64,000 nucleotides of DNA from Planctomycetota bacterium (GCA_020851795.1 JADZCA010000035.1:1-64000), one strand, 5' to 3'; positions 23,821 to 35,015 are shown, numbered from the stretch's first letter. The notes: generated from the sequence alone by a model not told the origin. Made by a program: numbers and translations.

Positions 23821-25629
23821 TTGTCCGCCGCAGCCCCCCCCACGCCGCCGGCACCCCGCGCCGCGGGGCTCCGCTCGGTGCTGCGCTACCTGCCGCGCCA
23901 CCGGCGCGCGATCGCGGTCGGCGGCGCCACGCTCGTCGCCGGCCAGGCCCTCGCGGCCTACGCGCCACAGCTGCTGCGGCACGCGCTCGCCGCGCTCGAC
24001 CGCGGCGTCGCGGGCTTCGAGGCGGCGACCGCGCGCGACGCGGCGGTGCGCTTCGCGGCCGCCTACGTCGCGGCGGTGTTCGTGCAGGGGCTGCTCGGCT
24101 TCCTCACGCGGCGCACGCTCATCGGCGCGTCGCGCCGCTTCGAGCGCGACCTCAAGCGCGACGTGTTCGACCACCTCGTCGCCCTGCCGCTGTCGTGGTT
24201 CGACCGCGTGCGCACCGGCGACCTGCTCTCGCGCCTGACCTCTGACGTCGAGGCCGTGCGCTTCAGCGTCGGGCCGGGCGTGATGTACCTCGCGCAGACG
24301 GCGGTGAAGCTGCCCGCCGCCGTCGTCGCGATGGTGGCGATGGAGTGGCGGCTCGCGCTGCTCGTCCTCGTGCCGCTCGCGGGCATCGCGGTGGTGGTGC
24401 GGCGCCTCTCGCCCTCGGTGCTCGCCCGCAGCCGCGCCGTCCAGGACCGGCTCGGCGACCTCTCGACGAAGGCGCAGGAGAGCTTCTCCGGCGCCCGCGT
24501 GGTGCGGGCGTACGCGCTCGAGGAGCGCGAGAAGGACGCGTTCCGCGGCCTCAACGAGCGCCTCGTCACGGAGACGCTCGGGCTCGCGCGCAGCCGCGCC
24601 TTCCTGTCGGGAGGCCTGCGCCTGACGGGCGACCTCGCGCTGCTCGCGGTGGTCGCGTGGGGCGGGCGCCAGGTCATGGGCGGGACGACCGACGCCCCGA
24701 CGCTGGTCGCGTTCCTCTTCTATCTCGACATGCTGCTCTGGCCGATGATCTCGTTCGGCTACGTGCTCGCGTCCTTCCAGCGCGCGTCGGCCGCGCTGGG
24801 CCGGCTCGACGCGGTGCTCTCGACGGCGCCCGAGCCCGCGACGACGCTCCCGCCCGCGCCGCCCCGCCCGCTGCGCGGCGCGCTCTCCGTGCGCGGGCTC
24901 ACGTTCTCCTACCCGGGCGCGGCGCGGCCCGCCCTGCAGGACTTGTCGGTGGAGGTGCCGGCGGGGTCGGTGCTCGCCGTCGTCGGCCCCGTGGGCAGCG
25001 GGAAGTCCACGTTCGTCTCGCTGCTCGCGCGCCTGCGCGACGTGCCGCCGGGCACCGTCCTGCTCGACGGGACCGACGTGGACGCGCTCCCGCTCGGGAC
25101 GCTGCGGGCCGCGTTCGCCTTCGTGCCGCAGGACGCGTTCCTCTTCTCCGCCTCGATCCGCGAGAACGTCGCGTACGGCGCGCGGGGCACGCCCGACCCG
25201 GCGCGCCTCGCGGCGGCGGTGGACGCCGCGGGCCTCGCGGCGGAGGTCGCCGCGTTCCCCGCGGGCCTCGAGACCGTGGTCGGCGAGCGCGGCATCACGC
25301 TGTCGGGCGGGCAGCGCCAGCGGGCGACGATCGCCCGCGCGCTCGCCTCCGACGCGCCGGTGCTGGTGGTGGACGACGCGCTCTCGGCGGTGGACACGCG
25401 CACCGAGGCCCGGATCCTCGACGCGCTCCGCCACGCGCGGGCGGGCCGCACCGCGGTCGTCGTCGCGCACCGCCTGTCCACCGTCCGCGACGCCGACCGC
25501 ATCGTCGTGCTCGACGGCGGGCGCGTGGCGGAGTCGGGCACGCACGACGAGCTGCTCGCGCACGGCGGCTGGTACGCGCGCACGTGGCGGCTGCAGCGGC
25601 TCCACGCCGAGCTCGAGGACCTCGCGTGA
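23821..25629 (+). CDS. ABC exporter half-transporter, degenerate-site subunit
   Basis: The 602-aa protein has an N-terminal type IV ABC exporter membrane domain with about six helices (to residue about 330) and a C-terminal ATPase domain. Walker A is GPVGSGKST, the Q-loop is FVPQDAFLF, and the signature is the consensus LSGGQRQR. Walker B, however, reads VLVVDDALSAVD, with Asp where the catalytic Glu is expected; the switch His is present (VVVAHRLS). This pattern marks the degenerate-site partner of heterodimeric exporters such as TM287/288 and BmrCD. The TTG start lies 7 nt after a TAGACT box. It overlaps the next gene by GTGA, so the two subunits are made together. Drug or lipid export is inferred. 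Confidence 0.88.
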   Translation: MSAAAPPTPPAPRAAGLRSVLRYLPRHRRAIAVGGATLVAGQALAAYAPQLLRHALAALDRGVAGFEAATARDAAVRFAAAYVAAVFVQGLLGFLTRRTLIGASRRFERDLKRDVFDHLVALPLSWFDRVRTGDLLSRLTSDVEAVRFSVGPGVMYLAQTAVKLPAAVVAMVAMEWRLALLVLVPLAGIAVVVRRLSPSVLARSRAVQDRLGDLSTKAQESFSGARVVRAYALEEREKDAFRGLNERLVTETLGLARSRAFLSGGLRLTGDLALLAVVAWGGRQVMGGTTDAPTLVAFLFYLDMLLWPMISFGYVLASFQRASAALGRLDAVLSTAPEPATTLPPAPPRPLRGALSVRGLTFSYPGAARPALQDLSVEVPAGSVLAVVGPVGSGKSTFVSLLARLRDVPPGTVLLDGTDVDALPLGTLRAAFAFVPQDAFLFSASIRENVAYGARGTPDPARLAAAVDAAGLAAEVAAFPAGLETVVGERGITLSGGQRQRATIARALASDAPVLVVDDALSAVDTRTEARILDALRHARAGRTAVVVAHRLSTVRDADRIVVLDGGRVAESGTHDELLAHGGWYARTWRLQRLHAELEDLA

Positions 25630-27419
25630 GCGCCGCCGCCCCCCGCACCGGCTCGCTGCGCCGCCTCCTCGTGTACGCGGGGCGCCACCGCGGCCTCCTC
25701 GCCCGCAGCGTCGCGGTGCTCCTCGCGGTGGGCGCGCTCGAGCTGCTCGCGCCCGACCTCGTGCGGCGCACCCTCGACGGCCCCGTGCGGACCGGCGACG
25801 TGGCGGGCCTGCTCGCGCACGCGGGCGTCCTCGCCGTGGTGATCGCGCTCGGGGCGCTCGCGCGCGGGCTGCAGCAGTACGTCACCGTCAAGACGGGCCA
25901 GCGCGTGGGGCTCTCGCTGCGCCAGGACGTCTTCGCCCACCTCCAGCGCATGGGGCTCGCGTTCTACGACCGCCACCCCGTCGGGACGCTGGTCACCCGC
26001 GTGACCAGCGACGTCGAGGCCGTCGAGGAGCTGTTCTCGAGCGGCGTGGCGTCGGTGTTCTACGACCTGATGAAGCTGGCGCTGATCCTCGGCTGGCTCG
26101 CCTGGATCGACGGGCTCCTCGCGCTGACGGTGCTCGCGGTGCTGCCGGTGCTGCTGCTCGTCACCGTCGTGTTCACGCGGCGCAGCCGCCGCGACTTCGC
26201 GCTCGTGCGGGCCGAGGTGGCGGCGACCAACGCGTGGACGCAGGAGGCGATCGGGGGGCTGCGCGTCACGCGGCTGTTCGGCCGCGAGGGCGACGCGCGC
26301 GCCGCCTACCTCGCGCACGTGGACCGGCTGCGGGTCGCGCACGAGCGCACGGTGTTCAACTTCGCGTTCTTCTTCCCCACCGTGGACTTCCTCCAGGCCG
26401 TCGCGATCGGCCTCGTGGTGCTCGTCGGCGCGCCGCGCATCCTCGACGGCGGGCTCTCCTACGGCGCGCTGGCCCAGTTCGTCCTGCTGACGAACCTCTT
26501 CTTCGAGCCGCTGCGCGACCTGTCGCAGAACTTCAACGCGTTCCTGCAGGCGGTGGTCTCCTGCGACCGCCTCTTCGCGGTGATGGACACCCCGGAGCAG
26601 GTGCCCGTGCGGCCCGGGGCGCTCCCGGCCGACGGCGTCGCGGGGCGGGTGACGTTCGAGGACGTCCGCTTCGCCTACGTCGAGGGCGAGCCGGTGCTGC
26701 GCGGCGTGTCGTTCGACGTGCCGGCGGGTCGCACGCTCGCCCTCGTCGGCCCGACCGGCGCGGGCAAGTCGAGCGTGGTCTCGCTGGTCTCGCGCTTCTA
26801 CGACGTCACCGGCGGGCGGGTCCTCGTGGACGGGCGCGACGTGCGCGACTACGACCCGCAGTCCCTGCGCGCGCGCGTCGCGGTGGTGCTGCAGGACGTG
26901 TTCCTGTTCGCGGGCTCGCTGCTCGAGAACGTCCGGCTCCACGACCCGCGCGTCCCCCGAGAGCGCGTCGAGGCGGCCCTGCGCGCGGTGCGGGCGGACG
27001 GCCTGCTCGCGCGCCTGCCCCGCGGCCTCGACGAGGAGCTGTCCGAGCGGGGCGGCAACCTGTCGCTGGGCGAGCGCCAGCTCGTCGCGTTCGCGCGCGC
27101 GCTGGTGACCGAGCCGGCGGTGCTCGTGCTCGACGAGGCGACCGCCTCGGTGGACACCGAGACCGAGCAGCGCGTGCAGGACGCGATCCGCACGCTGCGC
27201 CACGGCCGCACGACGATCGTGGTGGCGCACCGGCTCTCGACCGTGCGCGACGCCGACGAGATCCTCGTGCTGCAGCGCGGCGAGGTGCGCGAACGCGGCA
27301 CCCACGCGTCCCTGCTCGCGGCCGGCGGGCTGTACCGGCGGCTCTACGAGCTGCAGGCCCGCGCGGCCGTCGGTGAGGACACCGCGCCTGACGAAGGCCC
27401 CGTCCCGCCGACGCCGTGA
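25626..27419 (+). CDS. ABC exporter half-transporter, catalytic-site subunit
   Basis: The GTG start overlaps the upstream stop. The 597-aa protein has the same membrane plus ATPase plan as its neighbour. Walker A is GPTGAGKSS and Walker B is VLVLDEATASVD, with the catalytic Glu intact. The signature is the non-canonical LSLGERQ. In a heterodimer this signature would face the partner's Asp-containing Walker B, forming the inactive site, while this subunit's Walker B and the partner's LSGGQ form the active one. The complementary defects in the two genes strongly support an obligate heterodimer. A MarR-type gene follows. Confidence 0.88.
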   Translation: MSAAAPRTGSLRRLLVYAGRHRGLLARSVAVLLAVGALELLAPDLVRRTLDGPVRTGDVAGLLAHAGVLAVVIALGALARGLQQYVTVKTGQRVGLSLRQDVFAHLQRMGLAFYDRHPVGTLVTRVTSDVEAVEELFSSGVASVFYDLMKLALILGWLAWIDGLLALTVLAVLPVLLLVTVVFTRRSRRDFALVRAEVAATNAWTQEAIGGLRVTRLFGREGDARAAYLAHVDRLRVAHERTVFNFAFFFPTVDFLQAVAIGLVVLVGAPRILDGGLSYGALAQFVLLTNLFFEPLRDLSQNFNAFLQAVVSCDRLFAVMDTPEQVPVRPGALPADGVAGRVTFEDVRFAYVEGEPVLRGVSFDVPAGRTLALVGPTGAGKSSVVSLVSRFYDVTGGRVLVDGRDVRDYDPQSLRARVAVVLQDVFLFAGSLLENVRLHDPRVPRERVEAALRAVRADGLLARLPRGLDEELSERGGNLSLGERQLVAFARALVTEPAVLVLDEATASVDTETEQRVQDAIRTLRHGRTTIVVAHRLSTVRDADEILVLQRGEVRERGTHASLLAAGGLYRRLYELQARAAVGEDTAPDEGPVPPTP

Positions 27420-27442
27420 CGCTTCGGGTCGGCGCGGCGTAC

Positions 27443-27451
27443 TTGTACAAT
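27443..27451 (+). promoter_or_regulatory. TTGTACAA palindrome overlapping a TACAAT -10
   Basis: The 8-bp palindrome TTGTACAA (27443-27450) overlaps TACAAT (27446-27451), which ends 6 nt before the ATG of the MarR gene at 27458. It could be the -10 of a leaderless transcript and also the operator for autoregulation; both are inferred. Confidence 0.5.
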
Positions 27452-27457
27452 CCAAGC

Positions 27458-27901
27458 ATGGCCTACGTCCCCGACTCGCTCCTCGACGCCGTCGAGACCC
27501 ACCTCGGCGACAGCCTGCGCCGCGACGCCGCCGCGGTGCGCCGGCCGGAGTCCACCGCACGCGTGCTCCTCGCGCTCGCGCCCGACGAGGCGCTGCCGAT
27601 GGGCGAGGTCGCACGTCGCGTCGCCCGCGAGCCGTCCACGGTGACGCGGTTCGTCGCGCGCGCGGCGAAGGAAGGGCTCGTCGAGCGGCGGGCGGGCTCG
27701 GAAGACCGGCGCGAGCGGCTCCTCGTGCTCACCGCGTCGGGCCGTGCCGCGCGAGACGAGCTGCTCCGTCGTCGTCGCGCCGCGGCGGTGGCGGTCGTGC
27801 GCGGGGTCCAGGCGCGCACCGGGCTCGGCGCGGACGAGGTCGAGTGGTTCCTCGCGTCGATGCACGCCGCGCTCATCGAGCCCCTCCCGCCGCCGAGCTA
27901 G
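27458..27901 (+). CDS. MarR-family transcriptional regulator
   Basis: The ATG at 27458 gives 147 aa; an upstream GTG at 27416 would overlap the ABC gene by GTGA and cannot be excluded. The winged helix-turn-helix is seen in ALPMGEVARRVAREPSTVTR followed by LVERRAGSEDRRERLLVLT, the DxR wing typical of MarR. It probably represses the adjacent ABC exporter or itself in response to a small ligand. An 8-bp palindrome overlaps its -10 box. Its TAG stop forms the edge of a repeat fragment. Confidence 0.82.
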   Translation: MAYVPDSLLDAVETHLGDSLRRDAAAVRRPESTARVLLALAPDEALPMGEVARRVAREPSTVTRFVARAAKEGLVERRAGSEDRRERLLVLTASGRAARDELLRRRRAAAVAVVRGVQARTGLGADEVEWFLASMHAALIEPLPPPS

Positions 27902-27940
27902 GAGCCTCCCTGCTGCGTCCGCACGGACCGGGCTGCGGCG
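27899..27940 (+). repeat. Fragment of the 177-bp repeat between convergent genes
   Basis: From 27905 the sequence CCTCCCTGCTGCGTCCGC and the bases after it to about 27940 match the repeat at 1-354 in reverse orientation. The outer 17-bp terminal repeat is missing and is replaced by GAG. The MarR TAG stop is the edge. The fragment fills nearly the whole gap between the MarR gene and its convergent neighbour. Confidence 0.75.
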
Positions 27941-27945
27941 CGGCG

Positions 27946-28731
27946 TCAGCGGCGGATCTCGAAGCGGACCTTGGCGGGCTCGCCGGCGGCGGCCGTGACG
28001 GTCTCCTCGTCGGTCTCGCCGGAGTCCGCCGTCACGCGCAGTCGCCACGTCCCGGGCTTGAGCCCCACGATGCGCGACGTCCCGGGCACGCGCGTGGCCT
28101 TGCCGGCCTCGACGTTCATCGGGCCCGACGCGATCTCGAGCAGGTACGACTGCGCGACGCCGCGCCCGTCGAGGAGCTCGAGGCGGACGTGCTCGAGCAC
28201 CTCGCCGGAGTAGAGGACCGACTCGTAGGCGATCTCCGCCCCGGGCACGAGCGGCACCCGCAGCCGCGCCTCGCGGTCGCGCTCGACCGTGACCGGCAGG
28301 ACGAGCGCCTGGTAGCCCTCCGCCGACGCGCGCAGGCGGTACGCGCCCACCGGCAGCGAGTCGAACAGCCACGTGCCCCCGTCCGACGGCGCCGGCAGCG
28401 GCGTGTGCACCAGCGCGGGCCCGACCGCCTCGATGTAGAGGCGCGGGTACGCGGGCGCGGGACGCCCGTCGGTCACGTCGAGCTCGATGCGCAGCGAGCC
28501 GTGCTCGGTGATCGCCCCCGCGGTCGTGCCCCGTCGCGGGGCCGCCCGCGGGCCGGAGCCGAGCGCGCCGCCGCCCGCCGAGCCCGCCACGGGCGCGGGC
28601 GCCGGTCCCGGCACGACGCGGACGTCCTCGGCGGGCCCGATGTGGAGACCTTCGGGGCGCTCCCGCGTGAGCAGCCACACGAGGGTGGCGCCCAGCAGCA
28701 CGACGAGGACGGTGGCGACGACGTTGCGCAT
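27946..28731 (-). CDS. Membrane-anchored carboxypeptidase-regulatory-like domain protein
   Basis: The 261-aa product begins with an N-terminal anchor (NVVATVLVVLLGATLVWLL). Two Ig-like beta-sandwich segments of the carboxypeptidase regulatory-like / CarboxypepD_reg type follow (SLPVGAYRLRASAEGYQALV and GLKPGTWRLRVTADSGETDE). No enzyme domain is seen. Such domains usually mediate binding at the cell surface. A TAGAAC hexamer lies about 28 nt upstream. The gene converges on the MarR gene across a repeat fragment. Confidence 0.65.
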   Translation of the reverse strand: MRNVVATVLVVLLGATLVWLLTRERPEGLHIGPAEDVRVVPGPAPAPVAGSAGGGALGSGPRAAPRRGTTAGAITEHGSLRIELDVTDGRPAPAYPRLYIEAVGPALVHTPLPAPSDGGTWLFDSLPVGAYRLRASAEGYQALVLPVTVERDREARLRVPLVPGAEIAYESVLYSGEVLEHVRLELLDGRGVAQSYLLEIASGPMNVEAGKATRVPGTSRIVGLKPGTWRLRVTADSGETDEETVTAAAGEPAKVRFEIRR

Positions 28732-28816
28732 GGGCCGGCGGGGAGAACGACCGCCGTTCTACCCCGATTCCGGGGTACGCGCGCCCCCGGGCCACGGGCT
28801 GCGGGCGACGGGCGCG

Positions 28817-30991
28817 TCAGCGGAACCAGCGCGTGGTCGGCGCGGGGATCCGCGACCACCACTCGGAGGGGTACCCGGTCTTCCAGAGCACGAAAGCCGC
28901 GCCGGCGAGGAGGGCGAGGACGAGCAGCACCCACGGCCACCGAGCGCGCTTCTCGGCGTAGGGGTCCACCAGCGAGCGCTCGGCGCCGGGCGGGAGCGCG
29001 GCGACCGTCGTCAGCGCGCGGCCCAGCGGGATGTTGATCCGCGTCAGCGTGTTCACCGCCCACCCGTTGGCGTCGAGGATCGGGCCGAGGTTGCGCTGGC
29101 GCAGCTTCATCCACGCGATCAGCATCGCCGGGCCGGACACCGCGAGCACGAGCCCGACGAGGCCGATCGGCATCCAGTAGCCGAGGTCGAAGAGCGCCTG
29201 CATCAGGCCGCCGACCGCGGCCATGATCGCGCTCAGCGCGAGCCCGATCGCCGCGAGCGCGCCGACGTCGAACCGGCCCTTGGCGGGGGCGGGCGCCGCG
29301 GCCGCGTCGCCGGTGACGGCCGGCGAGGCGGCGGCCTGCAGGCGCGCGTTGGCGGCGTCGTCGGCGGCCGACGCGCGCCGGGCCACCGTCTCCTCGATCC
29401 AGCGCAGGAGCTTCTTGTAGGGCGCCCAGAACGCCTGCGACACGCTGATCGGGTTGTCCACGACCTTCGACACGGTCGCGTCCCAGTCGCGTCCGCGGCG
29501 GTCGAAGAAGAGGCCGTTGCGGCCGACGAAGAGGTTGTCCTTGTCGCCGGCGGTCATCGCGGCCGCGATCGTCATCTTCTCGCCGGACGGCCGCGAGCAG
29601 TCCACGTAGGCGAGGTAGCAGCGCGACATGCCCGCGACGCTGCCGTGCTTGGCGCCGTCGTGCACGGGGACCGTCAGCGCGCACGCGCGCCCGTCGAGGT
29701 GCAGCGTGCCCGCCTGGAAGACCGCCGGGCGCCCCGCGTAGAAGTCGGTGAACGAGACGAAGTTGAGCAGCAGGCGGTGGAGGTCGCGGTGCAGGCGCGC
29801 CATCCGCTCGACGTCCTCGAGCGCGGAGACAGCCGCGGCGACGGCGAGGTCGGCCTCGATCGCCTTCGAGAGCGTCGCGCGGGCCCCGCCCGCGAGGATC
29901 GCCCGCAGCCGGTCCACGCCGAGCGGGGCGACGCGGTCGCCCACCCGCGCGGCACGCCAGGCGCGGTGCGGCGCGAGCCGGCGCCCGAGCTCGGCCCACT
30001 CGGCCGCCGTGATCGCGTCGCGGGCCCCGAGCAGCGGGAGCACCGCGTCGCGCCGCAGGCGCTCGAGCGCGTCCGCCCACGCGGGGTTGACCGGCCCGAC
30101 GAGCGGGAGCGGGCGCCCGGCCTCGACGATCGCGAGCGGGAAGTGCGCGACCTCCTGCGCGGTCACGGAGAAGTCCTTCGCGGCGACCTCGAGGTAGGCC
30201 TCCTCGGTGCGGTTGACGGCGGCCTGCGCGCGCGGGTCGAAGGCGGCGAGGCGGCTGCGCTGGAACCAGTCGTCCACCTTCGCGCGGACCGCGTCGCAGG
30301 CGTCGAGCGCGGCGGGGGTCGCGTCACCGGCGGGCCACAGCGCCGCGCGGTCCGCCGCACCCGTCGTCCACCACGCGACGTGCGCCTGCGCCTCCGCGAA
30401 GAACGCGTCGAGCGTCGCGGCGTCGAAGCCGGGCTTGCCGCTGCGGTCGGCGACGGGTGGGAACGTGGCGACCACCGCCTCCGCGACGGCGCGGGCCTCG
30501 GCGTCGTCCACGGTGGCGGGCGGGACGACGCCGTCGCCGTTGTGCTTGGCCGCCGCGAAGACGTCGGCCACGCGCATGGCGTCGCCCACCGTTAGCACGC
30601 CGACGGCCTCGAGCCGCAGGCTCGCCGCGACGAGCCGGGCGGCGCCGAGGAGGCTCTGCCCCTCGGGCGTCGCGCCGTCCACGTGGGCGAGCGAGAAGCC
30701 GTCCTTGCCCCCGACGAGCGCGTCCGGCGCCTTCCACACCGCCTTGAGCCAGCGCAGGGCCCCGAGGACCTCCGGGACGCGCACGCGCCCGTCGTGGTCG
30801 GTGTCGAGCATCGCGAGCGTGCGCTCGTCGAACTCGAGGCCCTTGACCGGGCAGGAGAGCGCGACCCAGAGCTTGGGGTCGAGCTCGTCGAGGTGCCACA
30901 GGTCCGCGCCGGTGTCGAGGCGGACCTGGTCCACGCCGCCGGCCCGGTAGAACTTCCAACGGTGCGCGCCCGCGCCGACGGCCTTGCCCAT
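28817..30991 (-). CDS. EF-hand-containing membrane protein of unknown function
   Basis: The 724-aa protein starts after a good GGAGG site 5 nt away. An EF-hand calcium loop is present near residues 63-75 (LDTDHDGRVRVPEVLGAL), and a second, weaker one lies near residue 150 (AAKHNGDGVVPP). The long middle region is helical and unrecognised. Two C-terminal hydrophobic hairpins (IGLALSAIMAAVGGLMQALF and MPIGLVGLVLAVSGPAMLIA) and a final helix (WPWVLLVLALLAGAAFVLW) place the C-terminus in the membrane. There is no signal peptide, so the large N-terminal part is probably cytoplasmic. A calcium-responsive role is inferred only. Confidence 0.6.
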   Translation of the reverse strand: MGKAVGAGAHRWKFYRAGGVDQVRLDTGADLWHLDELDPKLWVALSCPVKGLEFDERTLAMLDTDHDGRVRVPEVLGALRWLKAVWKAPDALVGGKDGFSLAHVDGATPEGQSLLGAARLVAASLRLEAVGVLTVGDAMRVADVFAAAKHNGDGVVPPATVDDAEARAVAEAVVATFPPVADRSGKPGFDAATLDAFFAEAQAHVAWWTTGAADRAALWPAGDATPAALDACDAVRAKVDDWFQRSRLAAFDPRAQAAVNRTEEAYLEVAAKDFSVTAQEVAHFPLAIVEAGRPLPLVGPVNPAWADALERLRRDAVLPLLGARDAITAAEWAELGRRLAPHRAWRAARVGDRVAPLGVDRLRAILAGGARATLSKAIEADLAVAAAVSALEDVERMARLHRDLHRLLLNFVSFTDFYAGRPAVFQAGTLHLDGRACALTVPVHDGAKHGSVAGMSRCYLAYVDCSRPSGEKMTIAAAMTAGDKDNLFVGRNGLFFDRRGRDWDATVSKVVDNPISVSQAFWAPYKKLLRWIEETVARRASAADDAANARLQAAASPAVTGDAAAAPAPAKGRFDVGALAAIGLALSAIMAAVGGLMQALFDLGYWMPIGLVGLVLAVSGPAMLIAWMKLRQRNLGPILDANGWAVNTLTRINIPLGRALTTVAALPPGAERSLVDPYAEKRARWPWVLLVLALLAGAAFVLWKTGYPSEWWSRIPAPTTRWFR

Positions 30992-31106
30992 GGGACCTCC
31001 GCCGAGGGGGGCGAGGCGCTCCGCCGCGCGCCCTCGGGTGCGGGGAGTCTCGGCGCGGCGTCCCCGCGGTCAAGGAAGGGGGTGCACCGCGCGGGCGGCC
31101 CGGCGG

Positions 31107-32273
31107 TCAGCGGAACGCGTCGAGGCCGGTGATGGCGTGCCCGAGGATCAGGGTGTGGATGTCGTGCGTGCCCTCGTAGGTCTTGACCGACTCGAGGTTG
31201 CACATGTGCCGCATCGTCTGGTACTCGTCGGTGATGCCGTTGGCGCCGAGCATGTCGCGCCCGATGCGCGCGATCTCGAGCGCCCAGTGGCAGGCGTTGC
31301 GCTTGGCCATGCTCACCTGCTGCGGCGTCATCTTGCCGGCGTCCTTGAGCCGCCCGAGGCGCAGGTTCATCAGCTGCGCCTTCGTGATCTCCGTGAGCAT
31401 CGTCGCGAGCTTGGCCTGGTAGAGCTGGAAGCCGGCGATGGGCTTGCCGAACTGCACGCGCGTCGCGCCGTAGGTGCGCACCTCGTCGTAGACCGCCATC
31501 GCGGACCCGACGACGCCCCACGCGATGCCGTAGCGGGCCTGCGTGAGGCAGGAGAGCGGCCCCCCGAGGCCCTGCGCGAGCGGCAGCATCGCGGAGGCCG
31601 GCAGGTGCACGTCCTGGAGCACGAGCTCGCTCGTCACGCTCGCGCGCAGGCTGTGCTTGCGCTTCTGCTCGCGCGTCGAGAAGCCCTTGGTGCCGCGCTC
31701 GACGAGGAAGCCGCGCACGACGCCGTCGAGCTTGCCCCACACGACGGCGACGTCGCAGAGGTCGCCGTTGGTGATCCACATCTTCGCGCCGTTGAGCACG
31801 AAGCCCGAGCCGTCGCGGACGGCCTTCGTCTCCATGCCGCCCGGGTCGCTGCCGTGGTCGGGCTCGGTCAGGCCGAAGCACCCGACCGCCTTGCCGGCGT
31901 GCATCGCGGGGAGCCAGCGCGCCTTCTGCTCGTCGCTGCCGTAGCGCCAGATCGGGTACATCACCAGCGCGCCCTGCACGCTGACGAACGAGCGCAGGCC
32001 GCTGTCGCCGCGCTCGAGCTCCTGCATGACGAGCCCGTAGGCGACCGACGACATGCGCGGGAAGTCGCCGTAGTCGAGGTTGCCGCCGAGCACGCCGAGC
32101 TCGCCCATCTCGGGGATCAGCGCCCGAGGGAAGCGCCCCTCGCGGTAGGCCTCCTCGATCAGGGGCATGAAGCGGTCGGTCACCCAGGAGCGCACCGTGT
32201 CGCGGGTGAGCCGCTCCTCCTCGGAGAGGAGGTCGTCGATCGCGTAGAAGTCGGGGGCTTCGAAGGGGGCCAT
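31107..32273 (-). CDS. gcdH: Acyl-CoA dehydrogenase, glutaryl-CoA dehydrogenase type
   Basis: The 388-aa flavoprotein has the acyl-CoA dehydrogenase fold. It carries the segment distinctive for glutaryl-CoA dehydrogenase: GRDMLGANGITDEYQTMRHM followed by TYEGTHDIHTLILGHAITG, which holds the catalytic Glu. FAD-contact motifs include CFGLTEPDHGSDPGGMETKA. The enzyme would oxidise and decarboxylate glutaryl-CoA to crotonyl-CoA in lysine/tryptophan breakdown. No other genes of that pathway adjoin it. A TAGGCT box ends 7 nt before the ATG. The family is certain; the exact substrate rests on motif similarity. Confidence 0.85.
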   Translation of the reverse strand: MAPFEAPDFYAIDDLLSEEERLTRDTVRSWVTDRFMPLIEEAYREGRFPRALIPEMGELGVLGGNLDYGDFPRMSSVAYGLVMQELERGDSGLRSFVSVQGALVMYPIWRYGSDEQKARWLPAMHAGKAVGCFGLTEPDHGSDPGGMETKAVRDGSGFVLNGAKMWITNGDLCDVAVVWGKLDGVVRGFLVERGTKGFSTREQKRKHSLRASVTSELVLQDVHLPASAMLPLAQGLGGPLSCLTQARYGIAWGVVGSAMAVYDEVRTYGATRVQFGKPIAGFQLYQAKLATMLTEITKAQLMNLRLGRLKDAGKMTPQQVSMAKRNACHWALEIARIGRDMLGANGITDEYQTMRHMCNLESVKTYEGTHDIHTLILGHAITGLDAFR

Positions 32274-32280
32274 GGGCGCG

Positions 32281-32286
32281 AGCCTA
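32281..32286 (-). promoter_or_regulatory. Leaderless-type -10 TAGGCT
   Basis: On the minus strand TAGGCT ends 7 nt before the ATG of the acyl-CoA dehydrogenase gene at 32273. Confidence 0.5.
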
Positions 32287-32330
32287 CCCGCCCCCGGCCG
32301 GCCCCCCCACGCGCGCGCGGCCCCCGGGCC

Positions 32331-32756
32331 CTACCAGCCGGTGCGGCGCCGGCCCGGACGGATGTCGTACTTCTTCTCGGGCGCCTTCGCGGGGTCGGCG
32401 GCGGGCGCGGCCGGCGCCGCGGGGGCGGTCGCGGCGCGCGCGGCGACGGGGACGGCGGCGACGGCGCCGTCGGTCGCGCGGAACACCATCTCGACGCCGC
32501 CCACGCGCAGCACCGTGCCCTCGACGAGCGGCGCGCTCTGCACGATCCGCTGGCCGTTGACGAAGGTGCCGTTGCGGCTGCCGAGGTCCTCGACCACCCA
32601 GCCGCCGCCCTCGGGCCGGACCCGGCAGTGGCGCCGCGAGGCGCCGAGGTCCTCGATCGGGAACTCGACGTCGGCGGCGCGGCCGATCGTGAGCTCACCG
32701 GTCAGCGGCCGGTCCTGTCCGGCGCCGGGGCCCTTGGTGATGACGAGGCGCGGCAT
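32331..32756 (-). CDS. FHA-domain protein
   Basis: The 141-aa protein starts MPRLVITKGPGAGQDRPL and is essentially one forkhead-associated domain. It has the conserved GR of LTIGRAADVEFPI, the SRRH of ASRRHCRV and the N of LGSRNGTFVNGQ. FHA domains bind phosphothreonine peptides, so it may read a Ser/Thr kinase signal. An Ala-rich tail follows. TATCCT lies 12 nt before the start. No kinase gene is nearby. Confidence 0.85.
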   Translation of the reverse strand: MPRLVITKGPGAGQDRPLTGELTIGRAADVEFPIEDLGASRRHCRVRPEGGGWVVEDLGSRNGTFVNGQRIVQSAPLVEGTVLRVGGVEMVFRATDGAVAAVPVAARAATAPAAPAAPAADPAKAPEKKYDIRPGRRRTGW

Positions 32757-32984
32757 GGGAGGGGGTCGAGGATACCGCGTGAGGGTCGTCCGACGGAAGG
32801 GCCCAGCGTCCCGATCGCCGGTGCGGCGCGCGGGCCCCGGGGCGGGCGACACGTCCGCGCGCGCTTCGCCCCGCGTCGTCGGCGGCTCGGCGCAGCGCCG
32901 GAGCACGCGGTCGTCGCGTCCGACCCGCGCCCGGGCCGGGCGCGCGGGGCCACGCGGGCTCCTGGCTCCCGGGCGCCCGCCCCC

Positions 32985-34943
<1,959 letters not shown>

Positions 34944-35003
34944 GGCGGCTCCGGCCCGCGATGCTACGCAGCGGGGGCCGCCGCGGCCACGGCTCGCGTC
35001 GGG

Positions 35004-35009
35004 TACGCT
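35004..35009 (+). promoter_or_regulatory. Leaderless-type -10 TACGCT
   Basis: TACGCT ends 6 nt before the ATG at 35016. Confidence 0.5.
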
Positions 35010-35015
35010 CGCGCG

